The position numbers and the translations under genes were made by a program. From Bacteroidetes bacterium HGW-Bacteroidetes-1 (lineage in GTDB: Bacteria; Bacteroidota; Bacteroidia; Bacteroidales; F082): a stretch of DNA of 33,173 nt. The stretch covers positions 1 through 33,173 of the forward strand of contig PHDU01000037.1 in assembly GCA_002842755.1 (NCBI GenBank), in the 5' to 3' direction. How positions within the stretch are numbered: the first letter of the stretch is position 1; every line of letters begins with the position of its first letter. The notes below the pieces were generated by a model. The model saw nothing but the letters and a program-made list of their open reading frames with translations. It was not told the origin of the DNA and did no database searches. This document shows positions 26,901 to 33,173 of the stretch, one piece after another.

Positions 26901-27284
26901 GGCATTAAGGTAATCATTAAAACTTTCCTGAATCGTAAGTTCCTGCGACCATTCACAATTGTAACCCTCATCCTGCATATCAATACAGGGTTTGGCAATG
27001 TCAAGTTCATCAAGGGTCTGGATTGTTTTTAATTCGATATAGCGTGCACCCATCAACCAGGCGGCTACAATATTCTGTGCCATTTGCGAGTGTGGTCCGG
27101 CAGCAACTCCCAAAGGAGTACTTAGTGTTTGCCCAAAAAGAGAACTTTGCAGCGGACTATTTTTGGGAGATTCATAAAAAAGGGCTTTCGGTAATCCGAA
27201 TATACTCTCTTTTGAAGAATACTCATGAAGGATAATTTTCAGAAGCAAACTGGCTGGAATAGGAGAAAATTTGTCTGTTGTCAT
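23991..27284 (-). CDS. ygfK: YgfK-like flavin/iron-sulfur oxidoreductase of the selenium molybdenum hydroxylase module
   Basis: The protein has 1097 residues from the ATG at 27284; the frame continues to 27329 but the extra 15 residues are not family-like. Residues about 1-400 form a dihydroorotate-dehydrogenase-like barrel. Residues 457-513 are a GltD-type cysteine cluster (C457, C462, C466, C505, C509, C513). The FAD motif GSGPSG is at 553-558 and the NAD(P)H motif GGGNSA at 682-687. C-terminal cysteines follow at 910-924 and 975-985. This order matches YgfK (recalled as TIGR03315, 'putative selenate reductase subunit'), found with ssnA and xdhD and linked to anaerobic urate/xanthine metabolism. 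It could supply the flavin electron path that the FAD-less xanthine dehydrogenase lacks. Structured element B sits in its leader. Confidence 0.9.
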   Translation of the reverse strand: MTTDKFSPIPASLLLKIILHEYSSKESIFGLPKALFYESPKNSPLQSSLFGQTLSTPLGVAAGPHSQMAQNIVAAWLMGARYIELKTIQTLDELDIAKPCIDMQDEGYNCEWSQELTIQESFNDYLNAWVIIHVLNHKLGWNPNHGTIFNMSVGYNLKGILQQNVQWFFEKMNNCSFELEILKNELKGIYPEIEKIFIPSCISDNITLSTMHGCPANEIESIAYYLLHEKKLHTLVKLNPTLLGPERLRSILNQQLGFKTIVPDEAFEHDLKYADALNIIRSLRNTADKQGLLFGLKLSNTLESLNHKNVFDNNISNMYMSGRALHPLTVNLSALLQKEFNGELLLSFSGGADAFNVASLLACGFKTITVCTDLLKPGGYMRLHQYFDELNKSLEETNSKKLNKLILNRSGITDLKQAALKNLEQYAHNVLESNIFRNTSLLPPDIKTKRELNFFDCISAPCRDTCATNQDIPDYLFYASREDFAEAFKVILRTNPFPSITGMVCDHLCQNKCTRVHYDQSLLIREVKRFVSEQPDQSLKPSPFNGINVAIIGSGPSGLSAAFYLALAGCKVEVFEAKSKAGGMVQYAIPGFRLTDEAIEKDFQRINEIGVNIHYNTTVDRDSFHNLLNNYDYLFVGAGAQKSVTLKIAGIESKGVIDPLKFLFNAKARKETGIGNHIVIIGGGNSAMDAARTAFRLVGESGTVKIVYRRTISEMPADHGEIKAVLEEGMEIIELGSPVEIISSQGKVTHMRCNRMKMSEKDSSGRAKPEIIEGAIFDIECDTIIPAIGQVNDIDFMNNEILQPGDGSYQTKISNVFVGGDALRGASTAINAIGDGRKAAAEILEKAGIDVDSHKQVSIKRHAKKELMLARSQRIFAPDLLELNVLNRKNFKLVSETLGRDAVVEESKRCLNCDELCNICSTVCPNFANFSYNIQPLCIRIQRAVSIGDKSFKIENEGIFNLQQEYQILNIANFCNECGNCDTFCPTNSAPYKIKPKLYLTKDSFNTAQQGYYLEQDKNETILIAKNAASSGSLKLTPEALKFENDDVVAYLGKENFEITAIEFKSSNIQSFSTREAANMMVIMKGAMELMGENVSG

Positions 27285-27320
27285 AATAAAGTTCTTTCGG
27301 AGCAGAAAAAAATATGCCTG

Positions 27321-27444
27321 TAATACCAAAGTGAATTATATATGAATCCAAAAGCTGTTATGGTAGAATGCCGATGGATAGAAATGTTAGGCCAATTGAG
27401 TGAGCGATAATTGGACTATTACATTTCTCCGATCGGTATAATTC
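27321..27444 (-). repeat. 124-nt structured element, copy B (leader of ygfK)
   Basis: Copy B is read on the minus strand from 27444 to 27321. It differs from copy A at ten positions. In the lower stem the A-T pair of copy A (element positions 13 and 70) is T-A here, a compensatory change. Two further differences fall at bulged positions 14 and 67. The element ends 36 nt before the ygfK ATG, and a TAAATTTG box (27447-27454) immediately precedes it. The remaining part of the gap up to 27679 has short TCAGGA repeats near 27552-27579 and nothing else clear. Confidence 0.8.
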
Positions 27445-27446
27445 AA

Positions 27447-27454
27447 CAAATTTA
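27447..27454 (-). promoter_or_regulatory. Candidate -7 promoter element (TAAATTTG) for ygfK
   Basis: The minus-strand TAAATTTG fits TAnnTTTG. A transcript start about 7 nt downstream would fall near 27440, within the first bases of structured element B. No TTTG is seen at the -33 spacing. Confidence 0.45.
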
Positions 27455-27679
27455 GTAAAACTAGATTTTCCTGATCCATTTTCTTTAAGATAGTTGTTTT
27501 TCTGCAACATTTTCCATTAATTGATCAGAAAAAAGGATATAGTTGTAAATATCAGGAATTATTCAGGAAATTATCCTGATACCTAAATCGAAAGAAAAAG
27601 AAGAAAAATATCTTTGCCAAACCCAAGCATCAAAAGACAATACTATACCAGGGGGATCTCAGGATTATTGGCTAAATAA

Positions 27680-28366
27680 TTATTCATCGGTCCATCCCAT
27701 GATCTGCATCATTTTTTGAAAAGGTAAATGATAAGGTGATTCAATCTTGATTAACTGATGGGAGTAGGGATGATGGAATTCAACTGAAATTGCATGTAAA
27801 AGCATCTCATTATGGTTCCATTTTTCCAGAAACAAGCGATTCTGCTTGTTACAGCCATAAGGTCTGTCGCCAATGATTGGGTGTAAGATATGAGCAAAAT
27901 GTTTCCGGATCTGATGCATTCGGCCTGTTTCCGGCTCAGCTTCTAAGAGCGAGTAACGTGATGTTTGAAATTTCCCAAACGGAATTAAAAGCTCTGTAGT
28001 TTGAAGTCTTCTGTAATGTGTTATTGCATCCTGAACTTTTCCCCTATCGTTTGTAAGCGCATAATTGATTGTGCCACTTTCATCTGCAAAGCCCCTTACT
28101 ATGGCATGATATAGTTTTTTTACCTGATGGTTCATAAACTGCATTTGCATCAAGGAGTCGGTTTCAGGGTCGAGGGCAAAAAGCAGAACACCAGAGGTTT
28201 TGCGGTCGAGCCTGTGCACCGGAAACACCCGCTGACCAATTTGATCGCGCAGAAGCTGGATTGCAAATTCGCTTGCATCCGCAGCAATCTCGCTCTTATG
28301 TACCAATAAACCATGAGGTTTGTTGATTGCGATTAGGTGCGTATCCTGAAACAATATATCGAGCAA
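27680..28366 (-). CDS. truC: RluA-family pseudouridine synthase, TruC-like
   Basis: The 228-residue protein has the RluA catalytic motif HRLDRKTSG with D54. N-terminal AINKPHGLLVHKS and the GRMHQIRKHFAHILHPIIGD segment are also family hallmarks. The short form without an S4 domain and the overall sequence resemble TruC, which makes pseudouridine 65 in certain tRNAs. The exact RNA target is inferred. A minus-strand TAATTTTG box lies 48 nt upstream of the start. Confidence 0.88.
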   Translation of the reverse strand: MLDILFQDTHLIAINKPHGLLVHKSEIAADASEFAIQLLRDQIGQRVFPVHRLDRKTSGVLLFALDPETDSLMQMQFMNHQVKKLYHAIVRGFADESGTINYALTNDRGKVQDAITHYRRLQTTELLIPFGKFQTSRYSLLEAEPETGRMHQIRKHFAHILHPIIGDRPYGCNKQNRLFLEKWNHNEMLLHAISVEFHHPYSHQLIKIESPYHLPFQKMMQIMGWTDE

Positions 28367-28414
28367 AACTTTTGATTATTTGAAAAACAGGAGATTGATA
28401 GGACTGATTGTATG

Positions 28415-28422
28415 CAAAATTA
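28415..28422 (-). promoter_or_regulatory. Candidate -7 promoter element (TAATTTTG) for the truC-like gene
   Basis: The minus-strand TAATTTTG matches TAnnTTTG, 48 nt upstream of the ATG at 28366. The region is divergent with the lipoprotein operon, whose own box is at 28464-28471. Confidence 0.42.
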
Positions 28423-28463
28423 GATAAATGAACTTTATAAATCAGTTCCATCTTTGATTTGAT

Positions 28464-28471
28464 TAATTTTG
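28464..28471 (+). promoter_or_regulatory. Candidate -7 promoter element (TAATTTTG) for the lipoprotein/mocA operon
   Basis: TAATTTTG ends 17 nt before the ATG at 28489. It lies just inside an upstream in-frame TTG (28459), so that TTG is unlikely to be the start. Confidence 0.45.
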
Positions 28472-28488
28472 TCGTTCAATCAAAAGAA

Positions 28489-29046
28489 ATGAAACGTCTG
28501 TTTTATTGGGTTATCGTTATTTTTATACTGTTTTCAATAGCCTCCTGCCGTAAAGGAAAAGAAATAATCAGATATGTGCTTACTGATGAAGAGCGAAGTT
28601 TTATTCCTTACGAAGAATCAGATTCTGTTTTTTTGCAACACTCCAGCGGTTTTATTTTTCCGCTTAAAGTGATTCAAAAATATACATTTTGGGAAACAAC
28701 CGAATCACACCATCGCTCAGATGACTATTCCTCTTACGAGGTGCAGGTTGTGCGTTTAACAAGCTATGAACCGGAATTATTGATTGTATTCAGGATTGTA
28801 CCGGAACAAATATATTACAGTTTCAGCGCTACTATTTATAATCAGCCCTATCAGCTGAGTTCAATCCATCAACCTGCATGGGATAGCCTTGAAATAAACA
28901 ACCAGTTTTACGAGAAAGTATTTGTTTTTACAAATTCTTATCCGGAGACACCCGAAATCAAAGCCGATTCTATTTATTTCAATAAGCGTAACGGTATCTT
29001 AAAAATCAGCATGACCAACGATGAAGCCTATTATCTTATTCCTTAA
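28489..29046 (+). CDS. Hypothetical lipoprotein (first of a related pair)
   Basis: The 185-residue protein starts MKRLFYWVIVIFILFSIASC, a lipoprotein signal with Cys20. I do not recognise a domain. The mature part is polar and beta-rich in appearance. Its end contains the pattern TNSYPE...FNKRNGILK, which recurs in the next gene (NTSYPT...FAKRSGIIR), so the two are probably distant paralogues. The ATG at 28489 is chosen because it gives the signal peptide directly and follows the -7 box at 28464-28471. The stop overlaps the next gene by 26 nt. Confidence 0.72.
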   Translation: MKRLFYWVIVIFILFSIASCRKGKEIIRYVLTDEERSFIPYEESDSVFLQHSSGFIFPLKVIQKYTFWETTESHHRSDDYSSYEVQVVRLTSYEPELLIVFRIVPEQIYYSFSATIYNQPYQLSSIHQPAWDSLEINNQFYEKVFVFTNSYPETPEIKADSIYFNKRNGILKISMTNDEAYYLIP

Positions 29047-29659
29047 ATCAACTTTTTTTGTCTGCCTGGTTTTTCTCGCATCAGCCTGTAAGAAAGAACA
29101 ATGTCTTGATTTGGTATTGCTTGATTCAATGCGTGCTGAATTGCAATCGTGGTATGTTGCGGATACAATTCATAGAAATTTTGTCATAACCGACCGAAAT
29201 GGGATTCATCAGACGCTCTACGCTGACAAGCCATACCGAAATATCCTTGAAAAGCATGTTGAGGATGATTGTGGAAATTATTTTGGGAATTACAACTTTT
29301 CAATTCAATACAACACGAGCGTTTCGCCGATTCATTTGATGGTTGATATCAGAGGTGCTGCACTGGATTATGGCGGTTTCAATATAGAGGTGAGCTATAC
29401 ACGGACCTGGGAAACAACCATCACAAAAAAGGCCAGTTATGATTTGTACAAAAAAGAGTCCATCGATGATCAGGCGTCGTTCAAAATTCTGCTTGATTTT
29501 GTACAAAATGGATTCATCTATGATGAGGTGCTGGAAATTACATTTTTAAATACCTCCTATCCGACAGCAATTGAAAAAGTCTGGTTTGCTAAACGCAGCG
29601 GCATTATACGTTTTGATGATCATCAGGGCAATTCTTTTATGCGAACCAATGTTGAATAA
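29021..29659 (+). CDS. Hypothetical lipoprotein (second of a related pair)
   Basis: The 212-residue protein has a hydrophobic signal ending FLASAC (Cys23) and a Lys/Glu-rich start of the mature region. No known domain is recognised. The C-terminal NTSYPT...FAKRSGIIRF segment echoes the preceding lipoprotein. The start overlaps the upstream gene by 26 nt and the end overlaps the mocA start by 11 nt, so the three genes form a tight operon. Export to the periplasmic side or outer membrane is expected from the lipobox. Confidence 0.72.
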   Translation: MKPIILFLKSTFFVCLVFLASACKKEQCLDLVLLDSMRAELQSWYVADTIHRNFVITDRNGIHQTLYADKPYRNILEKHVEDDCGNYFGNYNFSIQYNTSVSPIHLMVDIRGAALDYGGFNIEVSYTRTWETTITKKASYDLYKKESIDDQASFKILLDFVQNGFIYDEVLEITFLNTSYPTAIEKVWFAKRSGIIRFDDHQGNSFMRTNVE

Positions 29660-30308
29660 GACGATGATCCGCGAAGGGAAAAAATATAACGCCATCATTC
29701 TTGCAGCCGGAAACTCAGAAAGGATGGGTCAACCCAAGCTGTTTTTGCCTTTTGACAAGAATCATACATTTCTCGATATGAGCATCCTTGCTTTTAATCA
29801 ATTTGGTTGTGTTGAAATTGTTGTTGTCATCAATAAGAATATTGCTTCTATTCAAAATACATCATCGGATTACGCAATGGAAAATGTTCATTATTGTGTT
29901 AATCTAAATCCAGAAGAAGGTCGTTTTTCTTCTATCCAGATTGGAATAAGACAACTGAACCAACACTTGCCCTTATTTATTCATAATGTTGATAATCCAT
30001 TTGTTACAAAAGAAATACTAACCGAATTGTCTCAGAATTTTTTACTGGATTATGCCCGGCCTGTTTTCAATGGTAAGGGTGGACACCCTGTACTATTATC
30101 AGAAAAAATTTCTACAATGATTGGTCAGGAAGTATTGCCGGTTAAAAATTTTAAAACGTTTCTTCTTCCATTTAAAAGGCAGAATATTGAAGTTCACGAC
30201 AAGTGTGTACTGGCAAATATCAATTCACCTGAGGATTATAAGTTGTGGTTTGGCTCAGATTTAATAAAAATCAGCAATACAGTATTCAATCATCATTCGT
30301 TACCTTGA
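29649..30308 (+). CDS. mocA: MocA-like molybdopterin nucleotidyltransferase
   Basis: The 219-residue protein belongs to the MobA/MocA nucleotidyltransferases. NAIILAAGNSERMGQPK at residues 14-30 is the NTP-binding loop. VDNPFV gives the metal-binding Asp, GGHPVLLS is the family's GHP motif, and LANINSPEDY closes the domain. MocA adds CMP to molybdopterin for xanthine-dehydrogenase-type enzymes; the YgfJ branch (recalled as TIGR03310) goes with the selenium-dependent ones. The partner is therefore probably the xanthine dehydrogenase about 17 kb upstream. The frame is open from a TTG at 29571. The ATG at 29649 is preferred, and the ATG at 29664 is equally possible. Confidence 0.83.
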   Translation: MLNKTMIREGKKYNAIILAAGNSERMGQPKLFLPFDKNHTFLDMSILAFNQFGCVEIVVVINKNIASIQNTSSDYAMENVHYCVNLNPEEGRFSSIQIGIRQLNQHLPLFIHNVDNPFVTKEILTELSQNFLLDYARPVFNGKGGHPVLLSEKISTMIGQEVLPVKNFKTFLLPFKRQNIEVHDKCVLANINSPEDYKLWFGSDLIKISNTVFNHHSLP

Positions 30309-30379
30309 TGGTTAAAAATAATCCTGTATCGCCTAAAACCATTACTTTTGCAGCATTAACTTTATTTATGGGTCACGAA

Positions 30380-30411
30380 ATTGACCACCCTTCATTTTAT
30401 GATTATCTTTG
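30380..30411 (+). promoter_or_regulatory. Bacteroidota-type promoter (TTG / TATCTTTG) for the acyl-ACP synthetase gene
   Basis: ATTG at 30380-30383 and TATCTTTG at 30404-30411 are 26 nt centre to centre, the expected -33/-7 spacing. The leader would be about 80 nt before the ATG at 30499. Confidence 0.6.
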
Positions 30412-30498
30412 CTATAAGTTATTTACTTTCATATCAATCCTTTAGAAGATAATAGTATCCTATTAATCAATCCTCTTTAAATCATAATCAATAAATAA

Positions 30499-32955
30499 AT
30501 GCTAAAAAACCTCGGCAATAAAACTGCCATTTGCTATGGCAAAGAAACTACCTCCTATCAGCAGTTGCTATCTCGTATCCGTTATTTTGCAGGATTATTT
30601 TTTATCGAGCAAGGCAATCATGCTGTTGTTTTCTCGGAAAACAAACCTGGTTATATCTATGCTTTTTATTCCATTTGGAAACATCAGGGCATAGCAATTC
30701 CAGTCGATTTTATGGCAACAGCGGGCGAAGTCGCCTATATTTTAGGAGATTGCAAGCCAGAGATTGTATTTACTTCTTCGAAATGCCTCCCCGTGATGCA
30801 GGAAGCCATTAGCCTTTCAGGTATTAAAACGAGCTTATTGATCATAGATGAACATGAAGCAAGTGCCGCTACATTTGAAGAAGAAGGTACTATGCCCGAT
30901 CCTGTAATGGAAAATACAGCCGTAATTATTTATACTTCAGGCACAACAGGGAGTCCGAAAGGGGTAATGCTTAGTTTTCAAAACCTGATTCAAAATATCA
31001 AGGCCGTTTCTATACACATCCCGATTTACAGGAACGATTCCAGAGTATTGGTTCTCCTTCCTTTACATCACATCTTTCCTTTGATGGGAACAATGATCAT
31101 TCCTTTACAAATAGGTGCAATGATTGCCATTAGCCCATCCATGGTTTCTGAAGATATTATGAAAACACTTCAGCAAAACAAAATCACCATCATTATTGGA
31201 GTTCCTCGTTTGTATGCGGCCATTCGTAAAGGTATCATGGACAAGGTTAATAAAAGTCCTGTTGCTAAGCTTTTATTTAAGACTGCACGCATGATCAACT
31301 CTCCAGCCTTCTCACGCAAAGTTTTCGGAACGGTTCACAATAAACTTGGTGGTGCGGTTGAAAGCCTTGTTTCCGGTGGAGCAGCTTTAGATGTTGAAGT
31401 AGGAAAAGATTTTCAAACCCTTGGATTCGAGGTTCTTGAAGGATATGGAATGACTGAAGCTGCTCCAATGATCACTTTTACAAGGCCGGGCAGGGTTCGC
31501 ATTGGATCTCCCGGTGAAGCAATGCAGGGAACGGATATCCGTATTGTTGATGGCGAAATAACTGCTGCTGGCGACAATATCATGCAAGGTTACTACAACC
31601 GTCCTGAAGAAACAGCTGAGGTGTTAAAAGACGGATGGCTTTATACCGGCGATCTCGGCTATATCGATAAAGAGGGCTATTTGTTTATCACAGGTAGAAA
31701 AAAAGAAATTATTATTCTCTCCAACGGAAAAAATGTTAACCCAGCAGAACTTGAAGAGGTTTTACTTGCTTCTCCTTTTGTAAAAGATTGTGGCGTTTTC
31801 TTTCAAAACGACCAGCTTCAGGTAATGATTCAAACAGAACCTACATCGTTTGAAAAACATGAAAATCCTGATAAGGATGCATTTATTCGTACAGAGTTGA
31901 TAGAAAATTTTAATAAAAGTGTCTCGGGTTATAAAAAAATAATGCGTTTTTATCTTACAGAAAACGATTTGCCTCGGACCCGTCTGGGTAAACTGCAACG
32001 CTTCAAGCTGGCCGATTTAATTGACGAAAAACCTGCACACGAAGAACCTGTATCTGAAATTACTGATCCAGTATTTTTAATGATTGCTGAATACTTAGAA
32101 AAAGAAAAGGGACGTAAAGTAAAATCATTTCATCATCTTGAGATTGATCTGGGTCTGGATTCTCTTGATAAGGTAAGTTTTCAGGCATATCTGCAGCAAA
32201 CTTTTGGTGTCTCACCTGAACCTCCTGAGATGGCCAATTTTAAAAGTATATTGGCTTTGAGTGCATGGATCAGCGAGAACAAGACCCAAATGGAAGACAT
32301 TCAAGTAAATTGGGCCGACATTTTGCGTGAGAAAGTCTCTCTCAAACTTCCTGCCACCTGGATTACAGGAAATATTGCCATATGGGTTTCCCGAATTTTT
32401 TTCAATCTATATTTCCGGTTTAAAGCATCGGGCCACGAAAAAATTCCTGAAGGCCCATGCATCCTTGTTCCCAATCATCAAAGCTTTTTCGATGGCATGT
32501 TTGTAGCTTCTTATTTGCGTTTTAGCCTGGCACGTCGTACCTATTTTTACGCCAAAGAAAAACACATACGACAACCCTTTATCAAGTTTCTGGCTAACCG
32601 GAACAACATCATTATTATGGATTTGAACCGGAACTTGAAAGAGTCGATTCAAAAAATGGCCGAGGTACTTAGAAATAATAAAAATCTGATTATTTTTCCG
32701 GAAGGAACACGTACTTTCAATGGCAGGCTAGGCGATTTCAAGAAAACTTTTGCCATCCTGAGCAGCGAACTGAATGTGCCTATTGTACCTGTTTCCATCA
32801 AAGGAGCTTTTGAAGCTTTGCCACGTGGAAGCTTCTTCCCAAAACCATGGAAGAAAATTTCGGTTGAGTTCCTCGATCCTGTTTATCCCGATCAACAAAG
32901 CTACGAAGTGCTTGCAGAATTGGTTAAAAACAAGATTCAGATGAAACAAGCATAA
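30499..32955 (+). CDS. Aas-like fusion: acyl-CoA/ACP synthetase, carrier domain and PlsC acyltransferase
   Basis: The protein has 818 residues. Residues 1 to about 500 are an AMP-forming acyl-activating enzyme with IYTSGTTGSPKG (144-155), GYGMTEAAP and YTGDLGY...GRKKEIIILSNGKNV. Residues about 520-590 are an acyl-carrier-like domain with the phosphopantetheine Ser at GLDSL (S555). Residues about 630-815 are a PlsC acyltransferase with NHQSFFD (659-665) and FPEGTR (733-738). It should activate a fatty acid, hold it on its own carrier domain and pass it to a lysophospholipid or similar acceptor. E. coli Aas has synthetase and acyltransferase domains in the opposite order and no carrier. The start follows the promoter at 30380-30411. 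Confidence 0.9.
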   Translation: MLKNLGNKTAICYGKETTSYQQLLSRIRYFAGLFFIEQGNHAVVFSENKPGYIYAFYSIWKHQGIAIPVDFMATAGEVAYILGDCKPEIVFTSSKCLPVMQEAISLSGIKTSLLIIDEHEASAATFEEEGTMPDPVMENTAVIIYTSGTTGSPKGVMLSFQNLIQNIKAVSIHIPIYRNDSRVLVLLPLHHIFPLMGTMIIPLQIGAMIAISPSMVSEDIMKTLQQNKITIIIGVPRLYAAIRKGIMDKVNKSPVAKLLFKTARMINSPAFSRKVFGTVHNKLGGAVESLVSGGAALDVEVGKDFQTLGFEVLEGYGMTEAAPMITFTRPGRVRIGSPGEAMQGTDIRIVDGEITAAGDNIMQGYYNRPEETAEVLKDGWLYTGDLGYIDKEGYLFITGRKKEIIILSNGKNVNPAELEEVLLASPFVKDCGVFFQNDQLQVMIQTEPTSFEKHENPDKDAFIRTELIENFNKSVSGYKKIMRFYLTENDLPRTRLGKLQRFKLADLIDEKPAHEEPVSEITDPVFLMIAEYLEKEKGRKVKSFHHLEIDLGLDSLDKVSFQAYLQQTFGVSPEPPEMANFKSILALSAWISENKTQMEDIQVNWADILREKVSLKLPATWITGNIAIWVSRIFFNLYFRFKASGHEKIPEGPCILVPNHQSFFDGMFVASYLRFSLARRTYFYAKEKHIRQPFIKFLANRNNIIIMDLNRNLKESIQKMAEVLRNNKNLIIFPEGTRTFNGRLGDFKKTFAILSSELNVPIVPVSIKGAFEALPRGSFFPKPWKKISVEFLDPVYPDQQSYEVLAELVKNKIQMKQA

Positions 32956-33112
32956 TTGATTAAAATGTCCGGCACTGATTTTTAAAGTCTGGATGCTTTC
33001 ATAATTCTGTAATTCTACTTTACTAAACTGAAAATAATGACTTTTTGTATTGTTATATCATTAATAATTAGTATCTTAGCCTAATTATTATCGCATTCTG
33101 ATTGTTTTGACA

Positions 33113-33173
33113 ATGAAGCCAAAACGAGCAGATAAAAAAAATTTCTCTAAAAAAGCCCAAAACAAATATTTCT
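33113..33173 (+). CDS. Partial CDS, basic N-terminus of an unidentified protein
   Basis: An ATG at 33113 opens a frame of 20 codons to the window end. The residues are very Lys-rich (MKPKRADKKNFSKK...). The 157-nt gap before it contains TATCTTAG at 33072-33079, one base off the -7 consensus. The protein cannot be identified from so little. Confidence 0.45.
   Translation, partial: MKPKRADKKNFSKKAQNKYF

Noticed and set aside
27552-27579. Clustered TCAGGA repeats, two direct and one inverted
   Set aside because: They are short and AT-rich with no gene start at operator distance; they could be chance.
27609-27616. Plus-strand TATCTTTG box downstream of element B
   Set aside because: No plus-strand gene follows; the next gene is on the minus strand, so it is an orphan match.
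30245-30445. 66-residue plus-strand frame after mocA
   Set aside because: It has a GTG start inside mocA, no recognisable content and overlaps the promoter of the next gene.

Overview
The window looks like a chromosomal segment of a Bacteroidota bacterium, probably class Bacteroidia. Three things support this. Several intergenic regions carry the phylum-type -7 element TAnnTTTG, two of them with a correctly spaced upstream TTG/TTTG. The gene content includes an S46 dipeptidyl-peptidase, a lipoprotein glutaminyl-cyclase-like M28 enzyme and a CysN/CysC fusion. Many short lipoproteins and AT-rich gaps complete the picture. I found no rRNA, tRNA, CRISPR array, phage genes or transposase.

Layout. 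Positions 1-5082 hold a WlbA-like sugar-nucleotide dehydrogenase followed by sulfate activation genes (cysQ, cysD, cysN/C), with no sulfite reduction genes in view. A deoxyhypusine-synthase-like gene follows (5128-6105), then a MITE-like element (6212-6515). Next comes an Lrp/AsnC regulator divergent from an uncharacterised PLP enzyme (7159). A threonine-synthase-like PLP enzyme (8754) is coupled by an ATGA overlap to a selenium-dependent-type xanthine dehydrogenase (10001), which is followed by ssnA (12598). Housekeeping genes come after: a YgjV/GNAT fusion, pyruvate kinase, a small ABC pair, MscS and a PHP phosphatase. The segment 19469-27444 is bounded by two near-identical 124-nt structured elements in inverted orientation. 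It contains a nitroreductase, a glutaminyl cyclase, an S46 peptidase and ygfK. The right end has a TruC-like pseudouridine synthase, two related lipoproteins overlapping a MocA-like molybdopterin nucleotidyltransferase, and an Aas-like acyl-ACP synthetase/acyltransferase.

How the genes work together. xdhD-like, ssnA, ygfK and mocA are all marker families of the selenium-dependent molybdenum hydroxylase system, which is linked to anaerobic purine (xanthine/urate) breakdown. Here they are spread over about 20 kb rather than forming one operon. The two PLP enzymes may take the amino-acid end of that pathway, a role filled in E. coli by YgeX; this is inference. The Lrp regulator probably controls the first PLP gene and perhaps the run behind it.

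The strongest unexplained signal is the pair of 124-nt elements. Each lies 36-49 nt upstream of a redox enzyme gene (nitroreductase, ygfK) in the same relative orientation. They share a 52-nt invariant core hairpin and show a compensatory A-T to T-A change in the stem. In the ygfK copy a TAnnTTTG box places the expected transcript start at the first bases of the element. A new cis-regulatory RNA/DNA element or a small mobile hairpin are both possible.
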